DNA of 64,000 nucleotides from Flavobacteriaceae bacterium (GTDB lineage Bacteria; Bacteroidota; Bacteroidia; Flavobacteriales; Flavobacteriaceae): NCBI GenBank assembly GCA_947463515.1, contig CANHRI010000005.1, positions 1 to 64,000 of the forward strand, read 5' to 3'. Shown piece by piece: positions 17,959 to 29,327 of this stretch (position 1 is its first letter; each line of letters starts with the position of its first letter). The notes under the pieces were generated by a model. It saw only the letters and a program-made list of their open reading frames with translations, ran no database searches and was not told where the DNA came from. The position numbers and the translations under genes were made by a program.

Positions 17959-19041
17959 ATGAAAAATACAGCTTTAACACCCATTCATATCCAATTAGGT
18001 GCCAAAATGGTTCCGTTTGCTGGATACAACATGCCTGTTCAATATGAAGGCGTCAATGCCGAACATGAAACCGTTCGCAACGGAGTGGGCGTTTTTGATG
18101 TGTCACATATGGGCGAATTTCTACTTTCAGGGCCAAAAGCGCTAGACTTGATTCAACGCGTCACTTCCAACGATGCGGCAACTCTTGAAATAGGTCGTGC
18201 ACAATATTCTTGCTTGCCCAATGCAACAGGCGGCATTGTCGATGATTTAATTGTGTATCGACTCGATGAAATGAACTATTTATTGGTGGTAAATGCCTCC
18301 AATATTGAAAAAGATTGGAATTGGATTGCCCAGCACAACACCGAAGGAGCGAAGATGGAAAACCTTTCTGATGCTTATTCGCTTTTAGCCATCCAAGGTC
18401 CGAAAGCCGTTGAAGCTATGCAATCATTGACTAGTATTGACTTAGCTAGTATCAAGTATTATCACTTTGAAGTGGGAACCTTTGCTGGTATTGATGATGT
18501 GATTATATCGGCAACTGGATATACCGGATCGGGTGGATTTGAAGTCTACTGTAAAAATGAAGACGCCGAAAAGCTTTGGCACAATGTTTTTGAAGCAGGA
18601 GCTTCCTACGGGATTAAACCCATCGGACTCGCAGCACGGGATACTTTACGTCTAGAAATGGGATTCTGCCTGTATGGCAACGACATCAATGATACCACCT
18701 CTCCTATTGAAGCTGGCTTGGGTTGGATTACAAAATTCACCAAGAATTTCACTAATCATGAAGCATTAAATGCACAAAAAGAACAAGGCGTAACGCGAAA
18801 ATTAGTTGGATTTGAATTAACCGAACGAGGCATTCCCCGTCATGATTATGAAATCGTAGATGCCGATGGAAATGCCATTGGAATCGTTACTTCAGGTACG
18901 ATGGCACCCTCGTTGGGTAAAGGAATTGGTATGGGATATGTCGCTACAGCATATGCTACGGTGGGATCTGTGATTTATATAAAAATCAGAAACAATCAAG
19001 TGGCGGCTCAAGTGGTAAAACTGCCTTTTTATAAAAAATAA
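17959..19041 (+). CDS. gcvT: Aminomethyltransferase (glycine cleavage T protein)
   Basis: Full-length; [15 protein letters not shown]...[11 protein letters not shown]. Confidence 0.96.
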   Translation: MKNTALTPIHIQLGAKMVPFAGYNMPVQYEGVNAEHETVRNGVGVFDVSHMGEFLLSGPKALDLIQRVTSNDAATLEIGRAQYSCLPNATGGIVDDLIVYRLDEMNYLLVVNASNIEKDWNWIAQHNTEGAKMENLSDAYSLLAIQGPKAVEAMQSLTSIDLASIKYYHFEVGTFAGIDDVIISATGYTGSGGFEVYCKNEDAEKLWHNVFEAGASYGIKPIGLAARDTLRLEMGFCLYGNDINDTTSPIEAGLGWITKFTKNFTNHEALNAQKEQGVTRKLVGFELTERGIPRHDYEIVDADGNAIGIVTSGTMAPSLGKGIGMGYVATAYATVGSVIYIKIRNNQVAAQVVKLPFYKK

Positions 19042-19124
19042 GTACACAAAAAAAGGAAGGCAAAATTCGTGATATAATGTAAATTTGCAGTCTAAAAATA
19101 ATTAACAGCTAAAGAAGAATTCCT

Positions 19125-19835
19125 ATGGGAAGAGCATTTGAATTTAGAAAAGCCCGAAAAATGAAACGTTGGTCTGCTATGGCCAAAACGTTTACACGCA
19201 TTGGTAAAGACATTGTTATTGCGGTAAAAGAAGGAGGCCCCAATCCGGAGACCAACGCACGTTTACGCGCGGTAATTCAGAATGCCAAGGCGGCCAACAT
19301 GCCCAAAGACAATGTAGAACGCGCCATTAAAAAAGCATCCGATAAAGACACCGCTAACTATAAGGAAGTTTTGTTTGAAGGTTATGCACCTCATGGTATT
19401 GCCATTTTAATTGAAACGGCTACCGACAACAACAATCGTACTGTAGCCAATATCCGTAGTTATTTTAATAAATGTAATGGAACGTTGGGTACACAAGGCT
19501 CGGTTGAATTTATGTTTGATCACACCTGTAATTTTAGAATTCCCAATGCAGGGCAAGACATTGAAGAATTGGAATTGGAAATGATTGATTTTGGGGTAGA
19601 AGAAATTTTCGCGGATGAAGACGGTATCATTATGTATGCGCCATTTGAAAGTTTTGGAGCTATTCAAAAAGAATTGGAAAGCCGCAGTATTGAAATTTTA
19701 TCTTCTGGTTTTGAACGCATTCCTCAAGTGACAAAAGCCTTAACGCCTGAACAAATAGCCGATGTAGAAAAATTATTGGAGAAAATTGAGGAAGATGATG
19801 ATGTGATGAATGTATATCATACGATGCATGAGTAG
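19125..19835 (+). CDS. YebC/PmpR-family transcriptional regulator
   Basis: MGRAFEFRKARKMKRWSAMAKTFTRIGKDI... Confidence 0.93.
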   Translation: MGRAFEFRKARKMKRWSAMAKTFTRIGKDIVIAVKEGGPNPETNARLRAVIQNAKAANMPKDNVERAIKKASDKDTANYKEVLFEGYAPHGIAILIETATDNNNRTVANIRSYFNKCNGTLGTQGSVEFMFDHTCNFRIPNAGQDIEELELEMIDFGVEEIFADEDGIIMYAPFESFGAIQKELESRSIEILSSGFERIPQVTKALTPEQIADVEKLLEKIEEDDDVMNVYHTMHE

Positions 19836-19860
19836 AAATTTATACTGTTTATATCCTAGC

Positions 19861-19888
19861 AAACCAACCCATTCGGTTGGTTTTTTTA
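19861..19888 (+). terminator. Rho-independent terminator
   Basis: aaccaacccattcggttggttttttt. Confidence 0.85.
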
Positions 19889-20013
19889 TTTTAACGAGCA
19901 TTCGAAATGTTAAATTTTCAGGAATTGGACGCAAAAATTGCGATAGACTTCCACATATTTAAAAAAAGTAAATCAACTAAAATCATTTAATTTTCTGATT
20001 TACATGTAATTAG

Positions 20014-20090
20014 ATTTTTTCCTGTACCCTGTAGGGTTTTTCCTTAAAAGTTGGAGGAAAAATCCTTTGGTTTATCAGGAAAAACCCTAG
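20014..20090. promoter_or_regulatory. Inverted repeat TAGGGTTTTTCCT / AGGAAAAACCCTA
   Basis: 13-nt perfect arms at 20032-20044 and 20077-20089 with additional TTTTTTCC and GGAAAAATCC sites. Confidence 0.5.
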
Positions 20091-20122
20091 AGATTATTTA
20101 AAACAAGGATAGTAATATTGCA

Positions 20123-20590
20123 TTGACAATGACAAACATGATAACAATTCCATTTTGTCACGCAAGCCATTATTCGATTTACACGCCTTGGGTACGTGAG
20201 GGTTTTCGGACCCTTACGTCGTACCCTAAAACACAAAAAGGTAAAACAAACCAACGCTTAGGACGAATTTTTAAACCAATACGTATGGTATGTGCGATAA
20301 TATCGGGTGCGATAATGGGAATGTTAGGACAAGGCTTATATTTGTCCATTCATTATTACTTATGCACTTCATTTCATTCTAAATTTACCACTAGAGATAG
20401 TGTTCAGGCTGCTAAAACAGTTATAGCAAGTCTACTCATCGGAGGCCTATCGGAATGCATCCTAGTCCATTTTACTCCCTCAACAACGCTAGGAATCATC
20501 CCACTTTTATTGGGTGCCTTTTTTCCTTTGGGCTTTCAAAAACTCAGTGGTATTGGACAGCATAAAGAAAAGCAGCGTTCCACCTTTTAG
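20123..20590 (+). CDS. Hypothetical membrane protein
   Basis: 155-aa ORF with hydrophobic segments, followed 24 nt later by an amidase-like gene. Confidence 0.6.
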   Translation: MTMTNMITIPFCHASHYSIYTPWVREGFRTLTSYPKTQKGKTNQRLGRIFKPIRMVCAIISGAIMGMLGQGLYLSIHYYLCTSFHSKFTTRDSVQAAKTVIASLLIGGLSECILVHFTPSTTLGIIPLLLGAFFPLGFQKLSGIGQHKEKQRSTF

Positions 20591-20613
20591 AAATTAAACC
20601 AAATCAATTTTCT

Positions 20614-21162
20614 ATGGTTGCGATCGATACACAGTATTTAGGGGGTTATAATCGTTCAGGAAGGCTTATTGCTAGCGTGAATGCTTTAGTTATCCATCGC
20701 TCTTTACCCTATTCGACCGCCAAATCAATAGAAAATCGGTTACAGTTTATGAATGAGCGAAGGTACAACACCGAACGTCAATTGATACGATATGCGCCAC
20801 ATTACATCGTAAGCGAAACTGCAATTGTACAAACATTACCTGAAACGGAAGCGGGATTTCATATTGGTTATGCATTTTACAATTATACCCCCTTGGCCCG
20901 TCAATTTATGGGCAAAGAAAAATCAGCAAATAATGTAACTCTTGGAATCGAACTCTGTGCTATCGATGGCGCCATTTCTCAAAAAGTTTTAGAAAATGCT
21001 ATCCCTCTAGTACAACACTTGATTCACAAATACAATCTAGAAAGAAACAAAGTCGTTCGTCCTTTTGAAATGGTTAAACAAATCCAACCCGACCTCATTA
21101 TGGATACCCTCCAATGGAAAGCGTTTCTGGATGCGGTCTATCTTCCAAAGCGCGAGTTTTAA
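20614..21162 (+). CDS. N-acetylmuramoyl-L-alanine amidase-like (Amidase_2/PGRP fold)
   Basis: ALVIHRSLP...HYIVSETAIVQTLPETEAGFHIG...NNVTLGIELCAID. Confidence 0.65.
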   Translation: MVAIDTQYLGGYNRSGRLIASVNALVIHRSLPYSTAKSIENRLQFMNERRYNTERQLIRYAPHYIVSETAIVQTLPETEAGFHIGYAFYNYTPLARQFMGKEKSANNVTLGIELCAIDGAISQKVLENAIPLVQHLIHKYNLERNKVVRPFEMVKQIQPDLIMDTLQWKAFLDAVYLPKREF

Positions 21163-21192
21163 TCCTTTTGAATATTGAAATCCCAGAGGGAA

Positions 21193-21879
21193 CTACTCCA
21201 ATACAAAACTAATGGTCACCTGTGCTGTAATTTCGATTTCGCCAATCGCTAGCGTTTCTTGTGGCGTGGCATAGGCTTCTTTGGTAAAAAACACTTCTGA
21301 ACGTTGCACCGTAGGAAATGAAATAGATCCTGTCTCCATGATTTGATGAGCCTTCCCTACTTTTTGCTGTAAAGGTGACGTGTAATCCTGAGCGCGTTTT
21401 AAAGCATCTTGTGTAGCCATTTTTCGGGCTTGAGTTTTGTATTCCTCCAACTTTGTTGCTTTAAATTCTACTCCCGAAATGGCATTAATCCCTTGATCCA
21501 CCAACCCCATCACCAAGGCATCATATTGTTTTAAATCTCGTAAAGTAACTTGCATATTCTGAATCGCTTGGTAGTGAAATTTGGTTTTTTCACCCGTATA
21601 CATTCGACCCAAATGAACCCCTGTAGTTTGCATATCGTTGGCGACAATCCCGAACTTTTTCAAATAGCGCAATACGCCATCCACAGTAGCATCATTAGTC
21701 TTCTTTACCTCTGAGGCTTCTTTTCCTTGGGTTTCAACACCAAAAGAAATGATAGCATAATCAGGGGCTACTTTCATCTTTCCTTCACCTGAAACTGTAA
21801 TTTGAGGGGCTGATTTTCCGTCTTGAGCATGGGTAAACAATCCAAAACTAAGAAGCAATAGGGCAATAATTTTTTTCAT
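21193..21879 (-). CDS. SIMPL (DUF541) domain-containing periplasmic protein
   Basis: ITVSGEGKMKVAPDYAIISFGVETQGKEASEVKKTN. Confidence 0.9.
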   Translation of the reverse strand: MKKIIALLLLSFGLFTHAQDGKSAPQITVSGEGKMKVAPDYAIISFGVETQGKEASEVKKTNDATVDGVLRYLKKFGIVANDMQTTGVHLGRMYTGEKTKFHYQAIQNMQVTLRDLKQYDALVMGLVDQGINAISGVEFKATKLEEYKTQARKMATQDALKRAQDYTSPLQQKVGKAHQIMETGSISFPTVQRSEVFFTKEAYATPQETLAIGEIEITAQVTISFVLE

Positions 21880-21927
21880 TATATTTATTTTTTAGGTTTA
21901 ATATCGATAACAAAAGTTGTGCCTTTC

Positions 21928-22563
21928 TCACTTTCTTTTTCTTTCCATAAAAAAAAGAATAACGATAGGCAATAGTAATCCTGCGATCAATAGCGGTTGT
22001 TTGAATAATAATTCAGGAGCTTTGAGCAATGTAAAAAACAATCCCGCAATAGCCCCGCCAAAGTGAGCCGCATGTCCAATACCATCATTTTGCGCTTTCA
22101 TCCCGTAAATGGAGTATAATAAATAGCCAATACCAAAAAGATAGGCTTTAATCGGAATGGGAATGAAAAACAAATACAATTCCATATCAGGATACAGTAA
22201 AATAGCCGCGTAGATAATTCCTGTAACTGCCCCCGAGGCTCCAATGGCGGTATAATGGTATTGATTTTTATACATAGCTAAGGTCAACATGCTCCCTACC
22301 AGCAAACTAGCACCATAGAGAAACATGAAAGTATACAGACCTAAATTAAACAACACCACAGGCGCAAAAAAATACAAGGAAATCATATTAAAGGCCAAAT
22401 GCATAATGTCACCATGTAAAAATCCAGAAGTTACCATCCGAAAATGCTCCCCAGCACGAATACTGCCTATATGAAACATGTATTTTCGAAAAAAGGAGTT
22501 ATCCTCCCACCCTTTCCAACTGATCAACGCAGTGATTCCGATCAAGACATAAAGAACAATCAT
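21928..22563 (-). CDS. Rhomboid-family intramembrane serine protease
   Basis: GASGAVTGI serine motif; HAAHFGGAIAGL histidine motif. Confidence 0.92.
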   Translation of the reverse strand: MIVLYVLIGITALISWKGWEDNSFFRKYMFHIGSIRAGEHFRMVTSGFLHGDIMHLAFNMISLYFFAPVVLFNLGLYTFMFLYGASLLVGSMLTLAMYKNQYHYTAIGASGAVTGIIYAAILLYPDMELYLFFIPIPIKAYLFGIGYLLYSIYGMKAQNDGIGHAAHFGGAIAGLFFTLLKAPELLFKQPLLIAGLLLPIVILFFMERKRK

Positions 22564-22655
22564 AAGTCTAATTTTGGGTAAAAGTACAAACTTAAGAATT
22601 GTTAATACGAAATAAAATCTTAAGGAAACCCTTTATATTTGCACAAATTTAAAGC

Positions 22656-23537
22656 ATGCAATTACTTGCCTATCTCCTCATATACCCGATAATTTGGTTG
22701 ATTTCCAAATTACCCTTTCCGCTTTTATACTTATTGTCGGACGGGATTTACTTTTTACTCTACCGTGTGATTGGGTATCGTAAAAAGGCGGTTAGACGCA
22801 ATTTAGCCATGGCATTACCGCATCTTAGTGAAGATGAACGTTTACGTATTGAACGTAAGTCCTTCCAGCATTTGTGTGATATGTTTTTGGAAATGATTAA
22901 AACCTTATCCATTTCTCGGAAAACCATGGAGACACGGTTCACATTCACCAATATGGATTTATTTCATGCCGTAGAGGAAAAAGGAAAAAGTATTGCATTG
23001 ATGTGTGGTCACTATGCAAGTTATGAATGGGTAATATCTATGAATTATTACACGCGATTTAAAGGCTTTGCCATCTATAAACGAATTGCCAATCCCTACT
23101 TTGATCGCTTGGTCAAAAAAATTCGATCGCGCTATAAAGCCTACCTGATTACCACCAAAGAAACTAAGCCCACCATCGAAAAAAATGCCCACGAAGGGGT
23201 ATTAGGTCTTTATGGCTTCGCTAGTGATCAAACACCGCGATGGAGTGAAACCAATTTGTATTGGCACCATTTCATGGGTATCGAAACCCCTATTCACATT
23301 GGCGCTGAATCATTGGCCAAACAGTACGATATGAATATCATGTTTCTTAAAGTTCGTAAGGTCAAACGAGGTTTCTATGAAGGAACCTTTGAAATCCTCT
23401 CCGACAATGTGCATGAGGTTCCGGATTACAAAATATCAGAAGCTTTCATGGCTAAAGTAGAAGCGCAAATTTTAGAACAGCCCGAATACTATATGTGGAC
23501 ACATAAACGCTGGAAGCATAAAAAAAGAACATCATAA
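22656..23537 (+). CDS. Lipid A biosynthesis acyltransferase (LpxL/HtrB-like)
   Basis: ALMCGHYASYEW; family architecture. Confidence 0.9.
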   Translation: MQLLAYLLIYPIIWLISKLPFPLLYLLSDGIYFLLYRVIGYRKKAVRRNLAMALPHLSEDERLRIERKSFQHLCDMFLEMIKTLSISRKTMETRFTFTNMDLFHAVEEKGKSIALMCGHYASYEWVISMNYYTRFKGFAIYKRIANPYFDRLVKKIRSRYKAYLITTKETKPTIEKNAHEGVLGLYGFASDQTPRWSETNLYWHHFMGIETPIHIGAESLAKQYDMNIMFLKVRKVKRGFYEGTFEILSDNVHEVPDYKISEAFMAKVEAQILEQPEYYMWTHKRWKHKKRTS

Positions 23538-23564
23538 AAAAATCCCGAAGAATCGGGATTTTTT

Positions 23565-23566
<2 letters not shown>
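23535..23566. terminator. Bidirectional terminator
   Basis: aaaaaatcccgaagaatcgggatttttttt between convergent genes. Confidence 0.85.
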
Positions 23567-25256
<1,690 letters not shown>

Positions 25257-25494
25257 TTATCCTTTGACACTGGCTCTTAAAGCCTGTAACCCGTTGGGGA
25301 ATTACTGAAAAACACCAATAATTTGACAATTGAAAACGAACCTAAAACAGATGTCACCTTTCTTTTCCGCCAATAATCCAATTTTCAAGCAAGGTTGAAT
25401 ACACAGTCAATTTTGATGCCTTCACTTTTAACTAATGGTTAACAATATATTGCACAGGTACTAAATACATTTGCGAATTACAATAGAACTGTAG

Positions 25495-26904
25495 ATGAAT
25501 TTCAAAATTGCCTCAACGTATGGTGCCCTAGCTGCGGTAGCACTTTCAGTATTGACATCTTGTAAAAAAGAGTTCGATGCCGACAACTATGTGGCGTACT
25601 TTGGCGGTGAAGTTGAAAATCCACAATCGCGATATGTCCTCTTCTGCCAAAACAATGTGGTATTGGACACCCTTCCCTTAAAAGCCGACAATACGTTTTT
25701 TGTCAAATTTGATTCCCTATCGCCCGGATTGTATACATTCAAACATGAGCCGGAATACCAATACGTTTACTTTGACAAAAACGATTCGATTCGCGTTCAT
25801 ATTGATTCCAAAGATTTTGATCAATCCATCATTTTTTGTGGTCGAGGCGATCAAAAGAACAATTTCTTGATGGAAATGTATCTTCGTAATGAGAAAGAGA
25901 AAAATAAAATTTTCGACATCTTGGACTATGATGCACCAAAGTACCTTTCCTACATCAATAACGTCAACGCCGACAATATCGCTTTTTACAAATCCAAAAA
26001 AGAGGAAATCAAATGGAATGACGAGTTTGATGTCTACGCCCAAGGCATGTACCTTTTTCCACACTACACCCGCAAAGAAATTTACCCCATCGTGCACAAA
26101 ATGCGTACTGGCAACGATGTGACTAAGGCGCTACCCAAAGATTATTACGATTTTCGAAAAACCATCGACTTTAGTGATGAAAAAATGACCGACTTCAGTC
26201 CGTTTGTAATGTACCTTAACTATATGCTCAACAACGTAGGGTCCATTCACTACCACAATCATTTTTCGGAAGTTGACTTAGCATTAAAAACCAATGTCAA
26301 CAAACTTAAAATTGCTGATACCCTAATCAAAAACGAAAAGGTAAAAAACATCGTCGTCAACAGCATTGCCTTTCAATACTTGTTGGAAGACCAAAACATG
26401 GTGAACAACCAGGAGTTTTTGAAACACTATTACAAAATTGCCACCGACAAGAGCAAGAAAAACGAAATCCTAAAACTAGGAAAAGCCATCAACCAACTCA
26501 CCGACGGCAAAAAATTACCTACAGTGACCTTAATCGATACCACGGATAAAAATGTCAAATCTTCCTCATTAATCACCAAAAACTCGATTTTATTTTTCTG
26601 GAGTGATGAATTGAACTCCCACCTCGTAGCGGCGCACAAAAAGGCCTTGGAGTTGCAAAAGAAATACCCCAATTACGAGTTCATTGCCATTAATTTGGAT
26701 AAAAATACGAATACCTGGAAAAATGCCCTTACGAAGTATTCTTTTGGCCCTATTCGTCAATACCATTGCTCCGATTTTGAAGAAATCAAGAACAAATGGG
26801 CGATTACCAAAGTGCACCGCACCATGATCATCAACAAAGATCTCACCATCAAAAACGGATTTACCAACATGTTTGACATCCGTTTTGAAGAAGATTTAAA
26901 ATAA
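25495..26904 (+). CDS. Lipoprotein with C-terminal thioredoxin-like (TlpA-type) domain lacking CxxC
   Basis: LTSCKKE lipobox; SILFFWSDELNSHLVAAHKKALELQKKYPNYEFIAINLDKN. Confidence 0.75.
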   Translation: MNFKIASTYGALAAVALSVLTSCKKEFDADNYVAYFGGEVENPQSRYVLFCQNNVVLDTLPLKADNTFFVKFDSLSPGLYTFKHEPEYQYVYFDKNDSIRVHIDSKDFDQSIIFCGRGDQKNNFLMEMYLRNEKEKNKIFDILDYDAPKYLSYINNVNADNIAFYKSKKEEIKWNDEFDVYAQGMYLFPHYTRKEIYPIVHKMRTGNDVTKALPKDYYDFRKTIDFSDEKMTDFSPFVMYLNYMLNNVGSIHYHNHFSEVDLALKTNVNKLKIADTLIKNEKVKNIVVNSIAFQYLLEDQNMVNNQEFLKHYYKIATDKSKKNEILKLGKAINQLTDGKKLPTVTLIDTTDKNVKSSSLITKNSILFFWSDELNSHLVAAHKKALELQKKYPNYEFIAINLDKNTNTWKNALTKYSFGPIRQYHCSDFEEIKNKWAITKVHRTMIINKDLTIKNGFTNMFDIRFEEDLK

Positions 26905-26938
26905 AAAAAGCCCGGATTTTTACGTCAGGGCTTTTTTA
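26903..26938. terminator. Terminator between convergent genes
   Basis: aaaaaaagcccggatttttacgtcagggctttttt. Confidence 0.8.
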
Positions 26939-26952
26939 TATGCGATAGTGAG

Positions 26953-27609
26953 TTACGAATTTCCTTTTTGGTAATCGGCAATAAACTGTGCCAACCCGAT
27001 ATCGGTCAGCGGGTGTTTTAACAACCCTAGAATCGCCGACAACGGTCCCGTCATGACATCAGCCCCAATTTTTGCGCAATTCACCACATGCATAGTATGA
27101 CGCACGGAAGCGGCTAAAATTTCAGTTTCAAAGCCGTAATTATCATAGATTTCGCGAATCTCTTGAATCAAATTCAACCCGTCGGTGGAAATATCATCCA
27201 AACGGCCCACAAACGGCGAAACATAGGTAGCACCCGCTTTGGCAGCCAACAAGGCTTGTCCCGCAGAGAACACGAGCGTTACATTGGTTTTGATGCCTTT
27301 GTCTGAGAAATATTTACACGCGCGAACACCGTCTTTCGTCATGGGTAATTTCACCACAATCTGCGGGTGCAAATCGGCCAATTGCTCGCCCTCACGCACC
27401 ATTCCATCGAAATCGGTAGCGTTCACCTCAGCACTCACATCCCCTTCGACAATAGTGCAAATGTCCACATAATGCTTCAAAATGTTGTCCAAACCGGTAA
27501 TCCCCTCTTTGGCCATCAACGAAGGATTGGTGGTTACTCCATCCAAAATTCCCAACGATTGGGCCTCGCGAATCTCATTCAAATTCGCCGTGTCAATAAA
27601 AAACTTCAT
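26953..27609 (-). CDS. Fructose-6-phosphate aldolase / transaldolase-like
   Basis: [36 protein letters not shown]. Confidence 0.95.
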   Translation of the reverse strand: MKFFIDTANLNEIREAQSLGILDGVTTNPSLMAKEGITGLDNILKHYVDICTIVEGDVSAEVNATDFDGMVREGEQLADLHPQIVVKLPMTKDGVRACKYFSDKGIKTNVTLVFSAGQALLAAKAGATYVSPFVGRLDDISTDGLNLIQEIREIYDNYGFETEILAASVRHTMHVVNCAKIGADVMTGPLSAILGLLKHPLTDIGLAQFIADYQKGNS

Positions 27610-27650
27610 AGTATAATAGTAAAAAAGTTGTGTTTACACATTGTGTTTTC

Positions 27651-27746
27651 GGGCGCTTCCCCTCCATGCTTCCGGGGCCGGGCTGTCGGGAGTCGCTACC
27701 CTCGTCACCTCGGGTGAGCTTCAACAATCCCTCCATCCCTAGCGCA
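27651..27746. repeat. GC-rich intergenic element, possibly an interspersed Bacteroidetes repeat
   Basis: gggcgcttcccctccatgcttccggggccgggctgtcggg...atccctccatccctagcgc; composition very different from flanks. Confidence 0.45.
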
Positions 27747-27799
27747 ACATTGCAAAAGTACAACACCAGATTTGATTGAGGAAATTTTGTTGGGATTTA

Positions 27800-27920
27800 G
27801 TGGGTTAGTGATTAGTGATTAGTGACTAGTGATTAGTGACTAGTGATTAGTGACTAGTGACTAGTGACTAGTGATTAGTGATTAGTGACTAGTGACTAGT
27901 GACTAGGCGTTAGGCGTTAG
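27800..27920. repeat. Heptanucleotide tandem repeat (AGTGATT/AGTGACT)
   Basis: About 14 consecutive heptamers. Confidence 0.95.
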
Positions 27921-27982
27921 TCTTTGGGATTTGGTCCCGAAACTTCGGGAAGGATTTAAGTGATTAGTGATTAGTAGTTAGT

Positions 27983-28090
27983 GAGACTGCGACTGACGAC
28001 TGCGACTGCGACTGCGACTGTGACTGCAACTGCGACTGCGACTGCGACTGACGACTGCGACTGTGACTGCGACTGACGACTGCGACTGCT
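27983..28090. repeat. Hexanucleotide tandem repeat (CGACTG and variants)
   Basis: gactgcgactgacgactgcgactgcgactg... Confidence 0.95.
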
Positions 28091-28892
28091 ACAACTCATA
28101 ATGCTTCATCAACATTTTCTCATACACCCGATCGGGTAAAACCCGTTTCAAAACAATGGAAAACCGTTGCATAAACGCACCAATTTTATAATGCAATTTG
28201 GGTTGTTTGGCCTGCATAATCGTATAAATCGCTTGGGCCATTTCGCGCGGGTCACTGCCCGAATCCACATGTTCATTCATCGCTGCTAAGGTTTTGCCAT
28301 ACGTCGTTTCATAAGCCGATCCTGGCACTACAGGGGCATGATACCGCCCTGCGGCTATATTGGTTGCAAAATCACCTGGCGCCACATTGGTCACCTTTAT
28401 TCCAAAACTTTTTACCTCCATACTCACAGCTTCCGTTATAAGTTCTAAAGCGCCTTTTGAGGCCGAGTAGACCCCGCGATACGGCAGTCCCATATACCCT
28501 GCAATCGAAGTGATGTTGATAATCAATCCCGAACGCTGTGTCCGCATTTGGGGCAACACTGCTTTCATAACCTCAATCGGACCAAAGAGGTTGGTTTCAA
28601 AATTTTGGCGAATCTCCTCGGTTGGAATCTCTTCCATCGGCCCCGTGATGCCCACCCCAGCATTGTTGACAACCACATCGATACGACCAGCTTGGGCTAA
28701 AACGCTAGCAACCGCCGCTTGGATACTGGATACCTCGCGAACCTCCAACAGCACCAGCGGAAATACGGAATGGGGATACCGTTCTGGATTGCGACTCGTT
28801 CCAAAAACTTGATATCCTTTTTCGTGTAAAAATGTTCCAATCGCTTTCCCAATGCCCGAGGAAGCGCCTGTAATAAAAACCACTTTTTGCAT
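28089..28892 (-). CDS. SDR-family oxidoreductase
   Basis: VVFITGASSGIGKAIG; NNAGVG; YSASKGAL. Confidence 0.93.
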   Translation of the reverse strand: MQKVVFITGASSGIGKAIGTFLHEKGYQVFGTSRNPERYPHSVFPLVLLEVREVSSIQAAVASVLAQAGRIDVVVNNAGVGITGPMEEIPTEEIRQNFETNLFGPIEVMKAVLPQMRTQRSGLIINITSIAGYMGLPYRGVYSASKGALELITEAVSMEVKSFGIKVTNVAPGDFATNIAAGRYHAPVVPGSAYETTYGKTLAAMNEHVDSGSDPREMAQAIYTIMQAKQPKLHYKIGAFMQRFSIVLKRVLPDRVYEKMLMKHYEL

Positions 28893-28939
28893 AACTCTTT
28901 TGCTATTGAATATGTGTAGTTGACCTTTGAGGATGTTTT

Positions 28940-29302
28940 TTATTCCAATTCTTGTCCAAATTGTAAAATATAATGATTGTTGTCGTAAATGGCGAACTCC
29001 CGCATTCCCCAATCAAAATCCTCCATAGGATAAGCAACTTTGACCGAATCCTTGACTTGATTCCACAATGCGGTGACGTCATCGGTTTTGATATAAAAGG
29101 TTCCTGTAAAAAAAGGATGTTCAAAACGGGTTTGTGCCGTGGGGCGGGAAACCATCAATTCACAGGCATCACGATGGAGCGAGGCCCATCCCCATTCTTC
29201 ACTGTAATTACCCAATTGGAAACCTAACTTTTCGGTGTAAAAAGCCACAGTCTCGTTCAAGTGATGCGTCCAAATTAAAGGAACTATCGGTTCAAATTTC
29301 AT
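28940..29302 (-). CDS. VOC-family / bleomycin-resistance-like protein
   Basis: MKFEPIVPLIWTHHLNETVAFYTEKLGF... Confidence 0.88.
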   Translation of the reverse strand: MKFEPIVPLIWTHHLNETVAFYTEKLGFQLGNYSEEWGWASLHRDACELMVSRPTAQTRFEHPFFTGTFYIKTDDVTALWNQVKDSVKVAYPMEDFDWGMREFAIYDNNHYILQFGQELE

Positions 29303-29327
29303 GAAATCTATTTTGGGTTAAAGATAC

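Noticed and set aside
27800-28090. CRISPR-like or coding repeat
   Set aside because: Simple 6/7-nt microsatellites with no ORF and no spacer structure.
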